Shown: piece after piece, positions 1 to 7,939 of the stretch
Numbering within the stretch: the first letter of the stretch is position 1
Layout: each line of letters starts with the position of its first letter
Made by a program: the position numbers and the translations under genes
From: Chryseobacterium flavum
GTDB taxonomy: Bacteria > Bacteroidota > Bacteroidia > Flavobacteriales > Weeksellaceae
Assembly: GCF_003385595.1 (NCBI RefSeq)
Contig: NZ_QNUE01000004.1
Location: 248,001 to 312,000, forward strand
Length of the DNA: 64,000 bases
Direction: 5' to 3'
Notes under the pieces: model-generated
Told to the model about the DNA's origin: nothing
Seen by the model: the letters and a program-made list of their open reading frames with translations, nothing else
Databases searched by the model: none

Positions 1-782
1 AACTGCATGTGACCGACCTTGGTGAGGGAGAACCTATTGTCTTGATCCACGGATGGCCCTTGAGTGACGCCATGTACGAATATCAGTATGCCGATTTTAT
101 TCAAAAAGGTTACCGGGTGATTGGTATTACATTGAGGGGATTCGGATTATCAGATAAACCGGGCGGCAAATATAATTATGACGTATTTGCAGATGATATC
201 AAGGTGGTATTAGACAAATTGGATATTAAGAATGCTACAATTGGTGGATTTTCTATGGGTGGTGCTACCGTGATTCACTATGTAGCCAAATATAATGCGG
301 CTCACGTTTCCAAGATGGCACTATTTGGCGCGGCAGCACCAATCTGGACAAAGCGTGCAGACTTTAATTATGGCCTGTGGACCAAAGAAGATGTTAATGG
401 TTTGATCAATCTTAACAACACCAACCGTCCGGAGCTATTTGCAACATTCGGAAAGATATTTCCAGCTAATAAAACCAGCGTTTCTCAAGGTCATGGCACT
501 TGGTTGGGAGGTATCCAGGCTCAGGCATCACCTTATGCAATGGCTGAAGGGTTGAAAACTCTGAGAGATAGTGATCTACGTAATGATTTGAAGAAAATAA
601 CAATTCCTACTTTGATCCTGCACGGTAAATTGGATAAAATCTGCTCTTATGATCTTGCAGAACAGATGAATGCCTTACTAAAAAATTCAACACTAGTTCC
701 TTTCGAAAAAAGCGGCCATGCCCTATTTATCGAAGAGTTGGATAAATTTAATGGTGAATTACTGAACTTTATTAAAAAATAA
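1..782 (+). CDS. alpha/beta-fold hydrolase, 5' end cut by the window
   Basis: A serine hydrolase of the alpha/beta family close to the non-haem chloroperoxidase/arylesterase group. The frame is open from the first bases, and the residues before the GTG at position 9 (L-H-V-T-D-L-G) fit the family's N-terminal strand, so the real start lies upstream. Counting from that GTG, visible motifs are the oxyanion-loop LIHGWPL (12-18), the nucleophile elbow GFSMGG with Ser82, an acid loop HGKLDK, and the catalytic His237 in SGHALF. About 260 of the usual 270-280 residues are present. The substrate cannot be told. A strong terminator follows the stop codon, so it ends a transcript. Confidence 0.85.
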   Translation, partial: LHVTDLGEGEPIVLIHGWPLSDAMYEYQYADFIQKGYRVIGITLRGFGLSDKPGGKYNYDVFADDIKVVLDKLDIKNATIGGFSMGGATVIHYVAKYNAAHVSKMALFGAAAPIWTKRADFNYGLWTKEDVNGLINLNNTNRPELFATFGKIFPANKTSVSQGHGTWLGGIQAQASPYAMAEGLKTLRDSDLRNDLKKITIPTLILHGKLDKICSYDLAEQMNALLKNSTLVPFEKSGHALFIEELDKFNGELLNFIKK

Positions 783-799
783 GAAAAAATAAAGAATAA

Positions 800-828
800 G
801 GTCAGTTGCTAAAAACTGACCTTTTTTT
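800..828 (+). terminator. intrinsic terminator after the hydrolase
   Basis: GGTCAGTT pairs with AACTGACC across a short AT-rich loop and is followed by a run of seven T. It closes the hydrolase transcript before the lipoprotein gene. Confidence 0.85.
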
Positions 829-840
829 AAACCTTTCGAG

Positions 841-1278
841 ATGAACAAATCAATAATATTGCTGCTGTCACTTACTCTCATGTCCTGCAATGTAGAAAAA
901 AATATAAAAATTAGTAATCATACGGATCTTCCCAAAGCTATTGGTCCATATAGCCATTCGACGAGTTATGATAATCTTATTTTTGTATCGGGACAGATAG
1001 GCTTAGATAAAAATACGAACAGCTTAAAAAATGGAATTGAAGAACAAACTGTCCAGATTATGGAAAATCTGAAGATTATACTTCAAAATAATCAATCAGA
1101 TCTCCAGCATATTACTAAGACAACAATATTTTTGACAGACATGAAGAATTTTGAAACAATCAATCAAATATATGGCCGATATTTTCACGGCCGTTTTCCG
1201 GCAAGGAGCACAATTGAGGTGGTTTCATTACCAAGGAATGCTGAAGTTGAGATAGAATGTATAGCCGTCAAAAGATGA
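841..1278 (+). CDS. RidA-family lipoprotein
   Basis: A Rid (YjgF/YER057c/UK114) family protein of 145 aa carrying a lipoprotein signal: a hydrophobic stretch at 4-14, then lipobox L-M-S-C with Cys16. The Rid core follows, with GPYSHS (35-40), FVSGQIGLD (48-56), the substrate-binding Arg122 in FPARST and the matching acidic Glu137 in EVEIE. The Arg-to-Glu spacing of 15 is the one known for enamine/imine deaminase RidA. Rid proteins are normally cytoplasmic, so an exported, lipid-anchored copy is uncommon. The fold assignment is firm; whether it deaminates enamines in the periplasm is inference. Confidence 0.85.
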   Translation: MNKSIILLLSLTLMSCNVEKNIKISNHTDLPKAIGPYSHSTSYDNLIFVSGQIGLDKNTNSLKNGIEEQTVQIMENLKIILQNNQSDLQHITKTTIFLTDMKNFETINQIYGRYFHGRFPARSTIEVVSLPRNAEVEIECIAVKR

Positions 1279-1340
1279 TGAGTTATAATGAAAAATTAGT
1301 TAGAAAATAAGATGTAGTCCATACGACAAAAACGGTATGA

Positions 1341-1700
1341 TCATCCATACCCATAGTGGAATAGTTCAAGGTTTTCAATTTCTTTGAAGTTCTGGTTTCC
1401 GGTATCATAGACATTCAGTATTAATGGGAGAACACCGTTTACTGTTTCCAGGTCCGAGATTCCTTTTAAATGTAAAATTGCAACGTTGCGGACATGGAAA
1501 CGCACAAGCTTCCTTCTTTATTTCCAAATTTATTGATGATCTTATTAAGCCGGTGTTCACCATCGGTAAGTTTGGTGGTATCAAGATTAAAAATAGGAGT
1601 TTGATAGTATAGTTTTAAGCTCAAACATCTGAATCACTTTTAGCAACATTGTTAGTTTTGGCTACAACAAAGCTATTTTTGGATACATTTAGGGGCATAA
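1341..1700 (-). pseudogene. decayed gene, function unknown
   Basis: On the minus strand this gap reads as protein-like pieces that change frame. One piece near 1570-1605 contains TPIFNLDTTKLTDGEH. A second, ending at the stop at 1341, contains ISDLETVNGVLPLILNVYD and finishes in LELFHYGYG. An upstream piece near 1630-1690 reads NSFVVAKTNNVAKSDSD. At least two frameshifts separate them and no start codon joins them. The pieces look like one former secreted or beta-rich protein, but I do not recognise the family. The small plus-strand frame over the same bases is taken as its shadow. Confidence 0.45.
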
Positions 1701-1735
1701 GAACCCTGAACTTTGCTTCATAAATAATAATAGAC

Positions 1736-2638
1736 ATGAAAGTATTTGTTACAGGCGCTACAGGTTTCGTAGGAACAGCTGTAGTACAGGAATTATTAGG
1801 AGCTGGTCACGATGTTCTCGGACTTGCACGGTCGGAAGAATCTGCAAAAAAATTAATTGAGGCAGGAGCAGAGCCCCACTATGGTGATCTTACTGATTTT
1901 GAACGTCTGAAATCGGGGGCTAAAGCCGCTGATGCCGTTATACACTTAGGATTTGTTCATGATTTTGGGCGTTTTCAGGAAATGTGTGAATTGGATAAGG
2001 AAGTGATCAATGCCATAGGAGATACTCTGGTCGGTACGGACAAGCCCTTTTTCATTACTTCTGGCACTGCCCTTTTTTCAAAAGATGGTATTACAACAGA
2101 GCAGGACCGCAGTGTCAATCACCCCCATCCGAGAATTGCAACTGAAAATGCCGCGGACGATCAGGTCGCAAAAGGCGTGCGTGTTGCCGTTATTAGATTA
2201 TCTCCATCTGTGCATGGTGAAGGTGATAAAATCGGCTTTGTTCCGCTATTTGTTAAAATTGCAAGGGAAAAAGGTGTCTCAGCGATCATTGGCGATGGAA
2301 TTAACCGTTGGCCAGCTGTGCATCTACTTGATGCGGCAAGGCTCTACCGATTGGCGCTGGAAAAACCATTTGCCAGTGGAACCAGGTATCATGCAGTATC
2401 CGAAGAGGGGATTGAGCTTAAGGCAGTAGCCGCTGAAATTGCAGAGCGTTTAAATATTCCAGTGATCTCCCTAAATTCCCTGGAAGCTGAGCAACATTTT
2501 TCTTGGTTTACGCATTTTGCAAAGCTTGATAACCCGAGTTCAAGTGAATGGACAAGGAAAGCGCTGGACTGGAATCCGTTACATCCAACTCTACTGGAAG
2601 ATTTAAAAGGTTTGTATTATTTTTCGGAACTCCGATAA
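1736..2638 (+). CDS. NAD(P)-dependent epimerase/dehydratase-type SDR
   Basis: An atypical extended short-chain dehydrogenase of 300 aa. The N-terminus MKVFVTGATGFVG holds the Rossmann dinucleotide motif TGATGFVG at residues 7-14. The central SGTALF strand and the R-L-S-P-S-V-H-G stretch near residue 160 are typical of the 3-beta-hydroxysteroid dehydrogenase/isomerase-like branch. The usual Tyr-x-x-x-Lys catalytic pair is not obvious, which is common in the atypical members. It stands alone, with a decayed gene upstream and an AraC-family regulator 48 bp downstream that could control it or be co-transcribed. The substrate is unknown. Confidence 0.85.
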   Translation: MKVFVTGATGFVGTAVVQELLGAGHDVLGLARSEESAKKLIEAGAEPHYGDLTDFERLKSGAKAADAVIHLGFVHDFGRFQEMCELDKEVINAIGDTLVGTDKPFFITSGTALFSKDGITTEQDRSVNHPHPRIATENAADDQVAKGVRVAVIRLSPSVHGEGDKIGFVPLFVKIAREKGVSAIIGDGINRWPAVHLLDAARLYRLALEKPFASGTRYHAVSEEGIELKAVAAEIAERLNIPVISLNSLEAEQHFSWFTHFAKLDNPSSSEWTRKALDWNPLHPTLLEDLKGLYYFSELR

Positions 2639-2642
2639 TTTG

Positions 2643-2650
2643 TAATTTTG
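2643..2650 (+). promoter_or_regulatory. -7 box of the AraC gene promoter
   Basis: TAATTTTG fits the Bacteroidota -7 consensus TAnnTTTG and lies 36 bp before the ATG at 2687. No clear -33 TTTG is seen at the expected 19-bp spacing. Confidence 0.45.
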
Positions 2651-2686
2651 TTTCCTATCCATTAAAATATAAAAGCAGGTGAAACC

Positions 2687-3604
2687 ATGTCCGATAATAA
2701 ACCCATTCGAATAAAAACCATTTCCGATTTTCACAAACTGCGCGGTCTCCCGGGGCCGAAGCATCCGCAGATCAGTGTGATCAATTTTGAAGATATGACC
2801 GAGCCTTCAAAGGTCGGAAAACAGATCCTGCTGTTTGATTTTTATATGATTTCGGTAAAACGTGATATGGACCACAAGTACAGATATGGACAGAATGATT
2901 ATGATTTTGATGAAGGCGTGATGTTCTGCATGGCCCCACATCAGGTTTTAAGTGTAATACGTGAAGAACAAGGTAAGAATCCTTCCGGATGGATGCTGAT
3001 GATCCATCCGGACTTTCTTTGGAATACGGCGCTGTCCGCTTCGATCAAAAGATATGAATTTTTTGATTATTCGGTGAATGAAGCGTTGTTCCTATCAGAA
3101 GACGAGGAACAAAAAATGCAGCAGATCATCGCAAATATTAAGCAGGAATATCAGGGCAATATAGACCAGTTCAGCCAAAATATTATCATTTCTCAACTGG
3201 AGACGCTGTTTAATTATTCAGAGCGTTTTTATCAGCGTCAATTTATAACACGAAAGAAAGCCAGCCATCAGTTTTTGGAGAAGCTGGAAAATTTCCTTTC
3301 GGATTATTTTGAAGGAAAAAATATCATAGAAAATGGTCTACCTACGGTGCAGCTGCTTTCCGAAAAGCTGAATATGTCTCCACAATACATGCGGGGACTG
3401 CTCAAATCGCTGACAGGACAAACCACGCAACAGATCATCCATGAAAAGTTAATCGAAAAAGCCAAAGAGAAACTTTCTACAACTGAACTTACCATAAGTG
3501 AGATCGCCTATGAACTGGGTTTTGAGCACCCCCAGTCATTCAATAAACTGTTTAAAGCCAAAACCAATTTTTCACCGCTTGAGTTCAGGAATTCATTCAA
3601 TTGA
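2687..3604 (+). CDS. AraC-family transcriptional regulator
   Basis: 305 aa. An N-terminal cupin-like sensing half (about 1-180) is followed by a C-terminal double helix-turn-helix (about 200-305). The second HTH carries the family signature: ISEIAYELGFEHPQSFNKLF and then FSPLEFR. It follows the SDR gene by 48 bp on the same strand and has its own likely -7 box, so it may be the SDR's regulator. The ligand is unknown. Confidence 0.9.
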   Translation: MSDNKPIRIKTISDFHKLRGLPGPKHPQISVINFEDMTEPSKVGKQILLFDFYMISVKRDMDHKYRYGQNDYDFDEGVMFCMAPHQVLSVIREEQGKNPSGWMLMIHPDFLWNTALSASIKRYEFFDYSVNEALFLSEDEEQKMQQIIANIKQEYQGNIDQFSQNIIISQLETLFNYSERFYQRQFITRKKASHQFLEKLENFLSDYFEGKNIIENGLPTVQLLSEKLNMSPQYMRGLLKSLTGQTTQQIIHEKLIEKAKEKLSTTELTISEIAYELGFEHPQSFNKLFKAKTNFSPLEFRNSFN

Positions 3605-4028
3605 GTTCGTATTTATGGTTCTCATTCCATATTTTGATCATGTTCTCGACCAAATCAAAAAGTTGACTCAGTGAATTTGATATATTTTCTTTGATTTCAT
3701 TGAAAGGGTTAATCCGATCCCTTTACAAACCTGATATTTACTTCTTTTAAATAAAACAATCTTTTACAAATGAAAATTCATATTGAGTAGGCGTAACCAC
3801 TATCCTTAGTAAATGGGTTCTACTGTAAAAACGTCACAGATATCGCTCCGGGCAGGGGAAGAAACCTATCTGTATCACAGGAGTATCATAGTGTAACTAA
3901 TTATTACTTTGCTATTGGATGGAGTACCACAATTTTATCATAATTGATATCTTCGTCGAGTTCCTTATTAAAACAGTCATAGTCCATCACCGCTTTTTCC
4001 AGAGCCATTAAATAAATGGTTTAATAAT
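3605..4028. other. 424-bp gap between AraC and SnoaL-like genes
   Basis: It holds one short minus-strand frame near its right side (listed separately). The rest (3605-3900) is AT-rich and I see no gene, hairpin terminator or RNA in it. Confidence 0.5.
3904..4008 (-). pseudogene. 34-residue C-terminal gene fragment or small gene
   Basis: An open minus-strand frame begins at an ATG (MALEKAVMDYDCFNKELDED) and ends in KIVVLHPIAK-stop. The amphipathic, charged composition looks coding, and it follows the SnoaL-like gene by 20 bp on the same strand. At 34 aa it is more likely the surviving 3' end of a lost gene than a complete protein. I do not recognise the family. Confidence 0.3.
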
Positions 4029-4451
4029 TTATGCTATATCTGTCAACCTAATTATCTTTCCATCAGCTGAAAACTCAAAAACAGACTTTCCTTTTAATGT
4101 AATTTCATCACCTTTTTTTGGGCCATTCGCAAAGTCCATTGCCGCGATTGCCCTGTAACTAATAGATATCTCAGTGGAATCGATACTGTGAATCACGGTC
4201 TCGATGGTTTGATGTCTTTCACTGAAATAAGAGAGCGCGTCGATGGCCTGTTTTTGAAATTGTTCGACGCCTTGCAGTTCCATTGTTTTTTCACCGTTCA
4301 TGATGTTGAGGAAAACAATTTTATCATCAAAATCTGCTGTCATTTTTCCCACTTCCATACTGTTATAGGCCTCAACGTACGAGAAGATTTTGTTAGTTCT
4401 GTCATTTAGAACTGCTGGCTTCATTAGAGATTGTGCTTTTCTTGTTTCCAT
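4029..4451 (-). CDS. SnoaL-like / NTF2-fold protein
   Basis: 140 aa, the usual length of a single NTF2-fold domain. The layout is characteristic: an N-terminal helix (RTNKIFSYVEAYNSMEVGKM), then the A-D-F-D-D strand, and a last strand pair ending VFEFSADGKIIRLTDIA, the typical SnoaL finish. Such proteins act as small enzymes (isomerase, cyclase, hydrolase) or ligand binders, and nothing here fixes the activity. It stands as its own unit on the minus strand with a small gene fragment downstream. Confidence 0.75.
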   Translation of the reverse strand: METRKAQSLMKPAVLNDRTNKIFSYVEAYNSMEVGKMTADFDDKIVFLNIMNGEKTMELQGVEQFQKQAIDALSYFSERHQTIETVIHSIDSTEISISYRAIAAMDFANGPKKGDEITLKGKSVFEFSADGKIIRLTDIA

Positions 4452-4593
4452 ATTGATTGATGATTTTTATTATTGATCTACTAAGCATTAAAGATATTTA
4501 ATTCTTAAGAGATCGTACAATAAAAACTTTATATTGAGTGTGCTTAAATTCTTTGCGTTTCAAAGCCAAAATCTTCCGGATAAAAAAAGACCG

Positions 4594-4634
4594 GATAAAA
4601 AAATAAGCTACTTGTCCGGTAGCCTATTTTGAAA
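4594..4634 (-). terminator. likely terminator of the RidA gene
   Basis: AATAAGCTAC (4602-4611) pairs with GTAGCCTATT (4619-4628) with one mismatch. Read on the minus strand it is followed by a T run, about 50 bp past the RidA stop codon. Confidence 0.55.
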
Positions 4635-4681
4635 ACAGCCTTTTTTGCTTTATTACTTTTAAAGGCTTCTTTTTAAGTTAA

Positions 4682-5095
4682 TTACTTGACGGCAACTGCT
4701 TCCAATTCTACTTTTAACGTCTCATAAAGTGCCACAACCTCAACAACAGTTAAGGCCTGCTCTATTTTATGCAGTGCTACCCATTTTTTTAGTATATGGA
4801 AATGCGACAGGAACTCGTCAGTAGCTGTGGAATAAACATTAAGTTTTACAATATTGGAGAGTTCATAACCGGCTGTAGAAATTACTTCTTCAAGATTACT
4901 GATCGCCTGCAGTAATTGGGATTTCATATCTGCATTGCTTGAAATTCCTTCCTGGTCAATTGCAGCCTGTCCTGAGCAATACAATGTGCTTTGCACGTTA
5001 CTTACTTCGACAGCTTGGTTATAATTACGCTCTTTTTGCCAAGCCCAGGGATTGATGGTTTTTTTTTCCATGATGTTTGATTTTGTTGATGACAT
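4682..5095 (-). CDS. RidA-family cytoplasmic protein
   Basis: A second Rid-family protein, 137 aa from the first ATG or 129 from the ATG at 5071, which may be the true start (MEKKTINPWAWQKERNYNQA). Rid motifs are the YCSGQAAIDQEG strand-loop and the trimer-interface core. The C-terminal ALTVVEVVALYETLKVELEA replaces the classical P-A-R-S, so the substrate Arg is missing. This is a divergent Rid branch and may not be an enamine deaminase. It lies 89 bp downstream of a Crp/Fnr-type gene on the same strand, so shared transcription is possible. Confidence 0.8.
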   Translation of the reverse strand: MSSTKSNIMEKKTINPWAWQKERNYNQAVEVSNVQSTLYCSGQAAIDQEGISSNADMKSQLLQAISNLEEVISTAGYELSNIVKLNVYSTATDEFLSHFHILKKWVALHKIEQALTVVEVVALYETLKVELEAVAVK

Positions 5096-5184
5096 GTGAT
5101 CTACTTGTTACCCTGCAAAATTGCTGATAACTTTGCTTTCACGCAGTTGACTCAACTCACCATTTTCATGTGATGAAGATCACA

Positions 5185-5748
5185 TCATTGGGACAGGCGA
5201 CTCAATGTTTCTCTCGATACTCCAAGGTATGCAGCAAGTAGAGATTTGGGAACGCGCTGAACTAATGTGGGATATCTTTTTAGCAACTCGGCATATCTTT
5301 GGGAGGTATTGGAAGTCATGGACGAAATAATGCGTTGTTGTGCGGCAATATAGCCAGCGTATGCTTTTTGAAGGAAAAAATGCTCCATCTTAGGAACTGT
5401 TTTACAGAGATTCCGATAGTCATCTAAAGAAAGGCACAGCACCTGGGTATCCTCTATACATTCCAGGGACATTGATGCATCGGCCTGCTGATAATATGCC
5501 TGAAAATCTGTTTCCCACCAGTCTTCCATGGCGAATCCGACAATAAAGCTTTTGCCGTTATCTTCTGTTAAAACTAACTTAAGCAGACCTTCCAAGATGA
5601 AATAATTATATTTTACCGGTTCACCTTGCTGGATCAAAAACTGATGTTTTTTATATTTCTTACTGACGAAGAAAGGAAAAACAAGTTCAGCCTCTTTATC
5701 TGTTAAAGGGATTATTTTTTCAATGTGCTTCCTGAGAATATCATACAT
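5185..5748 (-). CDS. Crp/Fnr-family regulator
   Basis: 187 aa, the usual size of this family in flavobacteria. Residues about 10-115 form a cyclic-nucleotide-binding beta-roll (QHFLI-type strand KKHQFLIQQGEPVKYNYFIL, then a second strand set ending CLSLDDY). The C-terminal helix-turn-helix is short: LLAAYLGVSRETLSRLSQ, with the recognition helix SRETLSRL at the very end. There is no Fe-S cysteine cluster, so it is not an oxygen-sensing FNR. It heads a possible two-gene unit with the RidA gene. Confidence 0.85.
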   Translation of the reverse strand: MYDILRKHIEKIIPLTDKEAELVFPFFVSKKYKKHQFLIQQGEPVKYNYFILEGLLKLVLTEDNGKSFIVGFAMEDWWETDFQAYYQQADASMSLECIEDTQVLCLSLDDYRNLCKTVPKMEHFFLQKAYAGYIAAQQRIISSMTSNTSQRYAELLKRYPTLVQRVPKSLLAAYLGVSRETLSRLSQ

Positions 5749-5991
5749 AACGTTATTCAGAACTTTATCTAAAACGGAGATAACTTGGCTTCACCAAATT
5801 TATGGATTATTTATGATATTAACCTCCGCATTATAAGATGACAGGATTATATCAAGTTTACATATTAAAAATGGGCGGTTTCGATAAGCCGACTATATCT
5901 ATCTGAAATTCAGATAACAATAAGATGCATTAAGATACCTTAAGCGAAGTTAGCTCTCCGTGTTAAAAAAAATGTTACAAACTCGGTTTTT

Positions 5992-6011
5992 GGGGACAAA
6001 CGGGGGACAAA
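5992..6011 (+). repeat. two GGGGACAAA direct repeats
   Basis: GGGGACAAA occurs at 5992-6000 and 6003-6011, an 11-bp period. They sit 120 bp outside the left attachment site, in what would have been the DNA downstream of mnmE before the island arrived. The purpose is unknown; recombinase arm sites are one idea. Confidence 0.5.
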
Positions 6012-6088
6012 ACAGATCAAAACGAACCAATGTTCACTAAATTAAAGCAAAATCAAAATTTTTAAGTTGTTGATTTTCAGTTTTTTTT

Positions 6089-6123
6089 GGTTTATTTCGG
6101 TTTATTTCGGTTTGCTCCGTTTT
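6089..6123 (+). repeat. 10-bp phased GGTTT repeats beside the left att site
   Basis: GGTTTATTTC appears twice in tandem (6089-6098 and 6099-6108), followed by the related GGTTTGCTCC (6109-6118) and GTTTT (6119). All begin 10 bp apart, so they face the same side of the helix. They end 7 bp before the 18-bp attachment repeat, on its outer side. Confidence 0.7.
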
Positions 6124-6129
6124 ATATGA

Positions 6130-6147
6130 TTACTTTCCGATACAAAA
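6130..6147 (-). repeat. island attachment site, distal copy
   Basis: Read on the minus strand this is TTTTGTATCGGAAAGTAA. It encodes F-C-I-G-K-stop, the exact end of MnmE, although no mnmE lies here. It matches the mnmE 3' end at 20001-20018 in 16 of 18 positions, with 14 contiguous identical bases (6134-6147 against 20005-20018). It is the expected remnant of attB left downstream after integration into mnmE. Confidence 0.9.
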
Positions 6148-6688
6148 ATAGTTATAATTAATTATCAGCAAGTTATATAAAATAGTAACAATGTAGAATC
6201 AAATGATTTGAATTTTTAAATTTTCATCAAAATTTCGTCAACTTTCAAGTTACAAAAATATTCATATAGATATTATATAGTAGTATAATTTATCATTGCA
6301 AAATTCTGAGCATTTTATCTCCATTACACACACTGCTAAAAATTGTGGAAAATTATTATTTTGAAAAAAGAATACATAGAATTACTTGATACCATTTTAG
6401 ACATATAGAATAATAAAAGCAATCGCTATCTCTAAGTCTAAGAAATCCGCATTTCTTCTACAATAATTTGCATCATAGTGTTTTTTGCATTCTTATGCTT
6501 AGGTGGGTAATCCTTATCTAATTTTAAATTCAAGCAGGAAAAAAATTCCAAAAAAAATGTTGAAGTTTTTAAACATCCAAAAAACATTCACCATACTTTT
6601 TAAAGGTGGGGGGGATAGCAAAAACTCGTCTTATACCCTACCCCTAAGACTAATATGGTTACTCTTCCGAGACATCAAAAATAATTTT

Positions 6689-6713
6689 TAATACGACGAC
6701 TTTTGTCGTATTA
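6689..6713. promoter_or_regulatory. 9-bp palindrome upstream of the Lamassu-like genes
   Basis: TAATACGAC (6689-6697) and GTCGTATTA (6705-6713) are perfect inverted copies with a 7-bp spacer, 135 bp before the nuclease gene. There is no T run, so a binding site is more likely than a terminator. The ligand protein is unknown. Confidence 0.4.
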
Positions 6714-6847
6714 CCATAAGAAATTTGAATAAAAGTAAATAAAAATGATGAAATATGTGGAAAACCCCATACTGTGAATAGTTTTTTTTTACTATACTTA
6801 CGCATTTATTAACAAAATGGTTGAGATTAAACTTATTAATATTGTAA

Positions 6848-7939
6848 ATGGCTAAAGGTAAGATAGATAGCAACTCAGGTGTTCATGCAAATGTAGGCTT
6901 CGATTTTCAGAGGAATACATGTGTTTACATTTTCTTAGAAAAATATGAGACATTAAAATTTCAAGATTATTTTATAATGCTTGAACATTATGATGACATT
7001 GTTTTTGGTTTTTTAAATGATAAAGGTGAACTGTCACAAGTAACAACTTACCAAGCAAAAAAATCATCTACGGTCTGGACAACAAACCAAGTTTACGAAA
7101 TCATCCAAAAAATATGTGATATTGGAATTGAAATATTTAAAGACCCATTAAAAAAAACTAAAAATTACATACAGTCACAGCATTTTATTACCAACAATAC
7201 AATTGCATTAGATTATAAATGCTCGACAAGTAAAAAAACTAAAAAAGTTTACATTAATGAAACTAATGAGTCCATCGCTTACTCTGCACTTAATAAAGAC
7301 TGTCAAGATAATTTAAAAAAAGGTAATTCTGAGGTTATATTTAACAATGAACAAGCTAATCATTTTGATAACCTTAATTTTACATTTATTGATTTAGGTA
7401 GAAATACAAAAAATCAGTTGGAACTTTTAAGTGGTAAATTTAAATCTGTTTTCGGGAAATCAATTGTAGATCATGATGCGGCAAGAGATACATTTATTAA
7501 GCGTCTTAAGGAGATTGAAGGTATATTTAATCAGGGAGGTGAGCTCAGACTTGATAATAAGAAAAAAAGAATTGAATCTTCTCAAATTGATGAAATTTTA
7601 AAAATATTAACAACAAAAAATTTAGCATTAGAATTTTGTAGAAAAAAAGCGGAAAAAATATGTGAAGAACTTTCGATAAATGTTTATGAAGCAATGTCTT
7701 TCGAACTAAACTTTGAAAATAGCTTAGATGAATTTAAAGATTTGACACAAGGTGAACACCAAAAGATAATCCGTTTTATCGAAAATAAAAAAGATACATT
7801 TCATAATTTCACTAATGATGTACTTTGTATAAAAGCATTACATGAGTCATTTCTAACCGAACAAAATTCAACTTTAAGTCCACTACAACTAAAAGCATCT
7901 ATATCTGCAGGATACTTTTTAACACTTATGCAACAATGA
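6848..7939 (+). CDS. DUF4297/Cap4-type nuclease, Lamassu LmuA-like
   Basis: 363 aa. The N-terminal domain (about 10-200) reads as a DUF4297/Cap4 restriction-endonuclease-like nuclease: FDFQRN (18-23), E46, D49-D50 in EHYDDIVFGF and the QAKK motif (Q69, K71), the E...D...QxK active-site pattern of this branch. The C-terminal third (about 230-363) is helical and unrecognised. The next gene overlaps by 4 bp (ATGA) and encodes a Rad50/SMC-like ATPase. DUF4297 nuclease plus SMC ATPase is the core of Lamassu-Cap4 anti-phage systems, where the ATPase senses DNA ends and releases a DNA-degrading effector. No separate LmuC is present. Function is inferred from motif and context. Confidence 0.75.
   Translation: MAKGKIDSNSGVHANVGFDFQRNTCVYIFLEKYETLKFQDYFIMLEHYDDIVFGFLNDKGELSQVTTYQAKKSSTVWTTNQVYEIIQKICDIGIEIFKDPLKKTKNYIQSQHFITNNTIALDYKCSTSKKTKKVYINETNESIAYSALNKDCQDNLKKGNSEVIFNNEQANHFDNLNFTFIDLGRNTKNQLELLSGKFKSVFGKSIVDHDAARDTFIKRLKEIEGIFNQGGELRLDNKKKRIESSQIDEILKILTTKNLALEFCRKKAEKICEELSINVYEAMSFELNFENSLDEFKDLTQGEHQKIIRFIENKKDTFHNFTNDVLCIKALHESFLTEQNSTLSPLQLKASISAGYFLTLMQQ

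Larger units (their letters stand above)
5749..6847. other. 1.1-kb gene-free junction at the left island end
   Basis: AT-rich and without a convincing gene. It holds two GGGGACAAA copies (5992-6011), a 10-bp phased GGTTT repeat (6089-6123), the left attachment repeat (6130-6147) and a 9-bp palindrome (6689-6713). The short frame at 6503-6691 has lysine/asparagine-rich composition, no start context and no family resemblance, so it is not called. Confidence 0.6.

Noticed and set aside
1424..1612. Short plus-strand open frame over the gap after the RidA-like lipoprotein
   Set aside because: It is antisense to the decayed minus-strand gene, whose pieces read as better protein. It has no start context or family match.
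6503..6691. 62-codon open frame in the island left end
   Set aside because: Lys/Asn-rich low-complexity translation, no promoter or start context, and it crosses a G7 tract and a palindrome.
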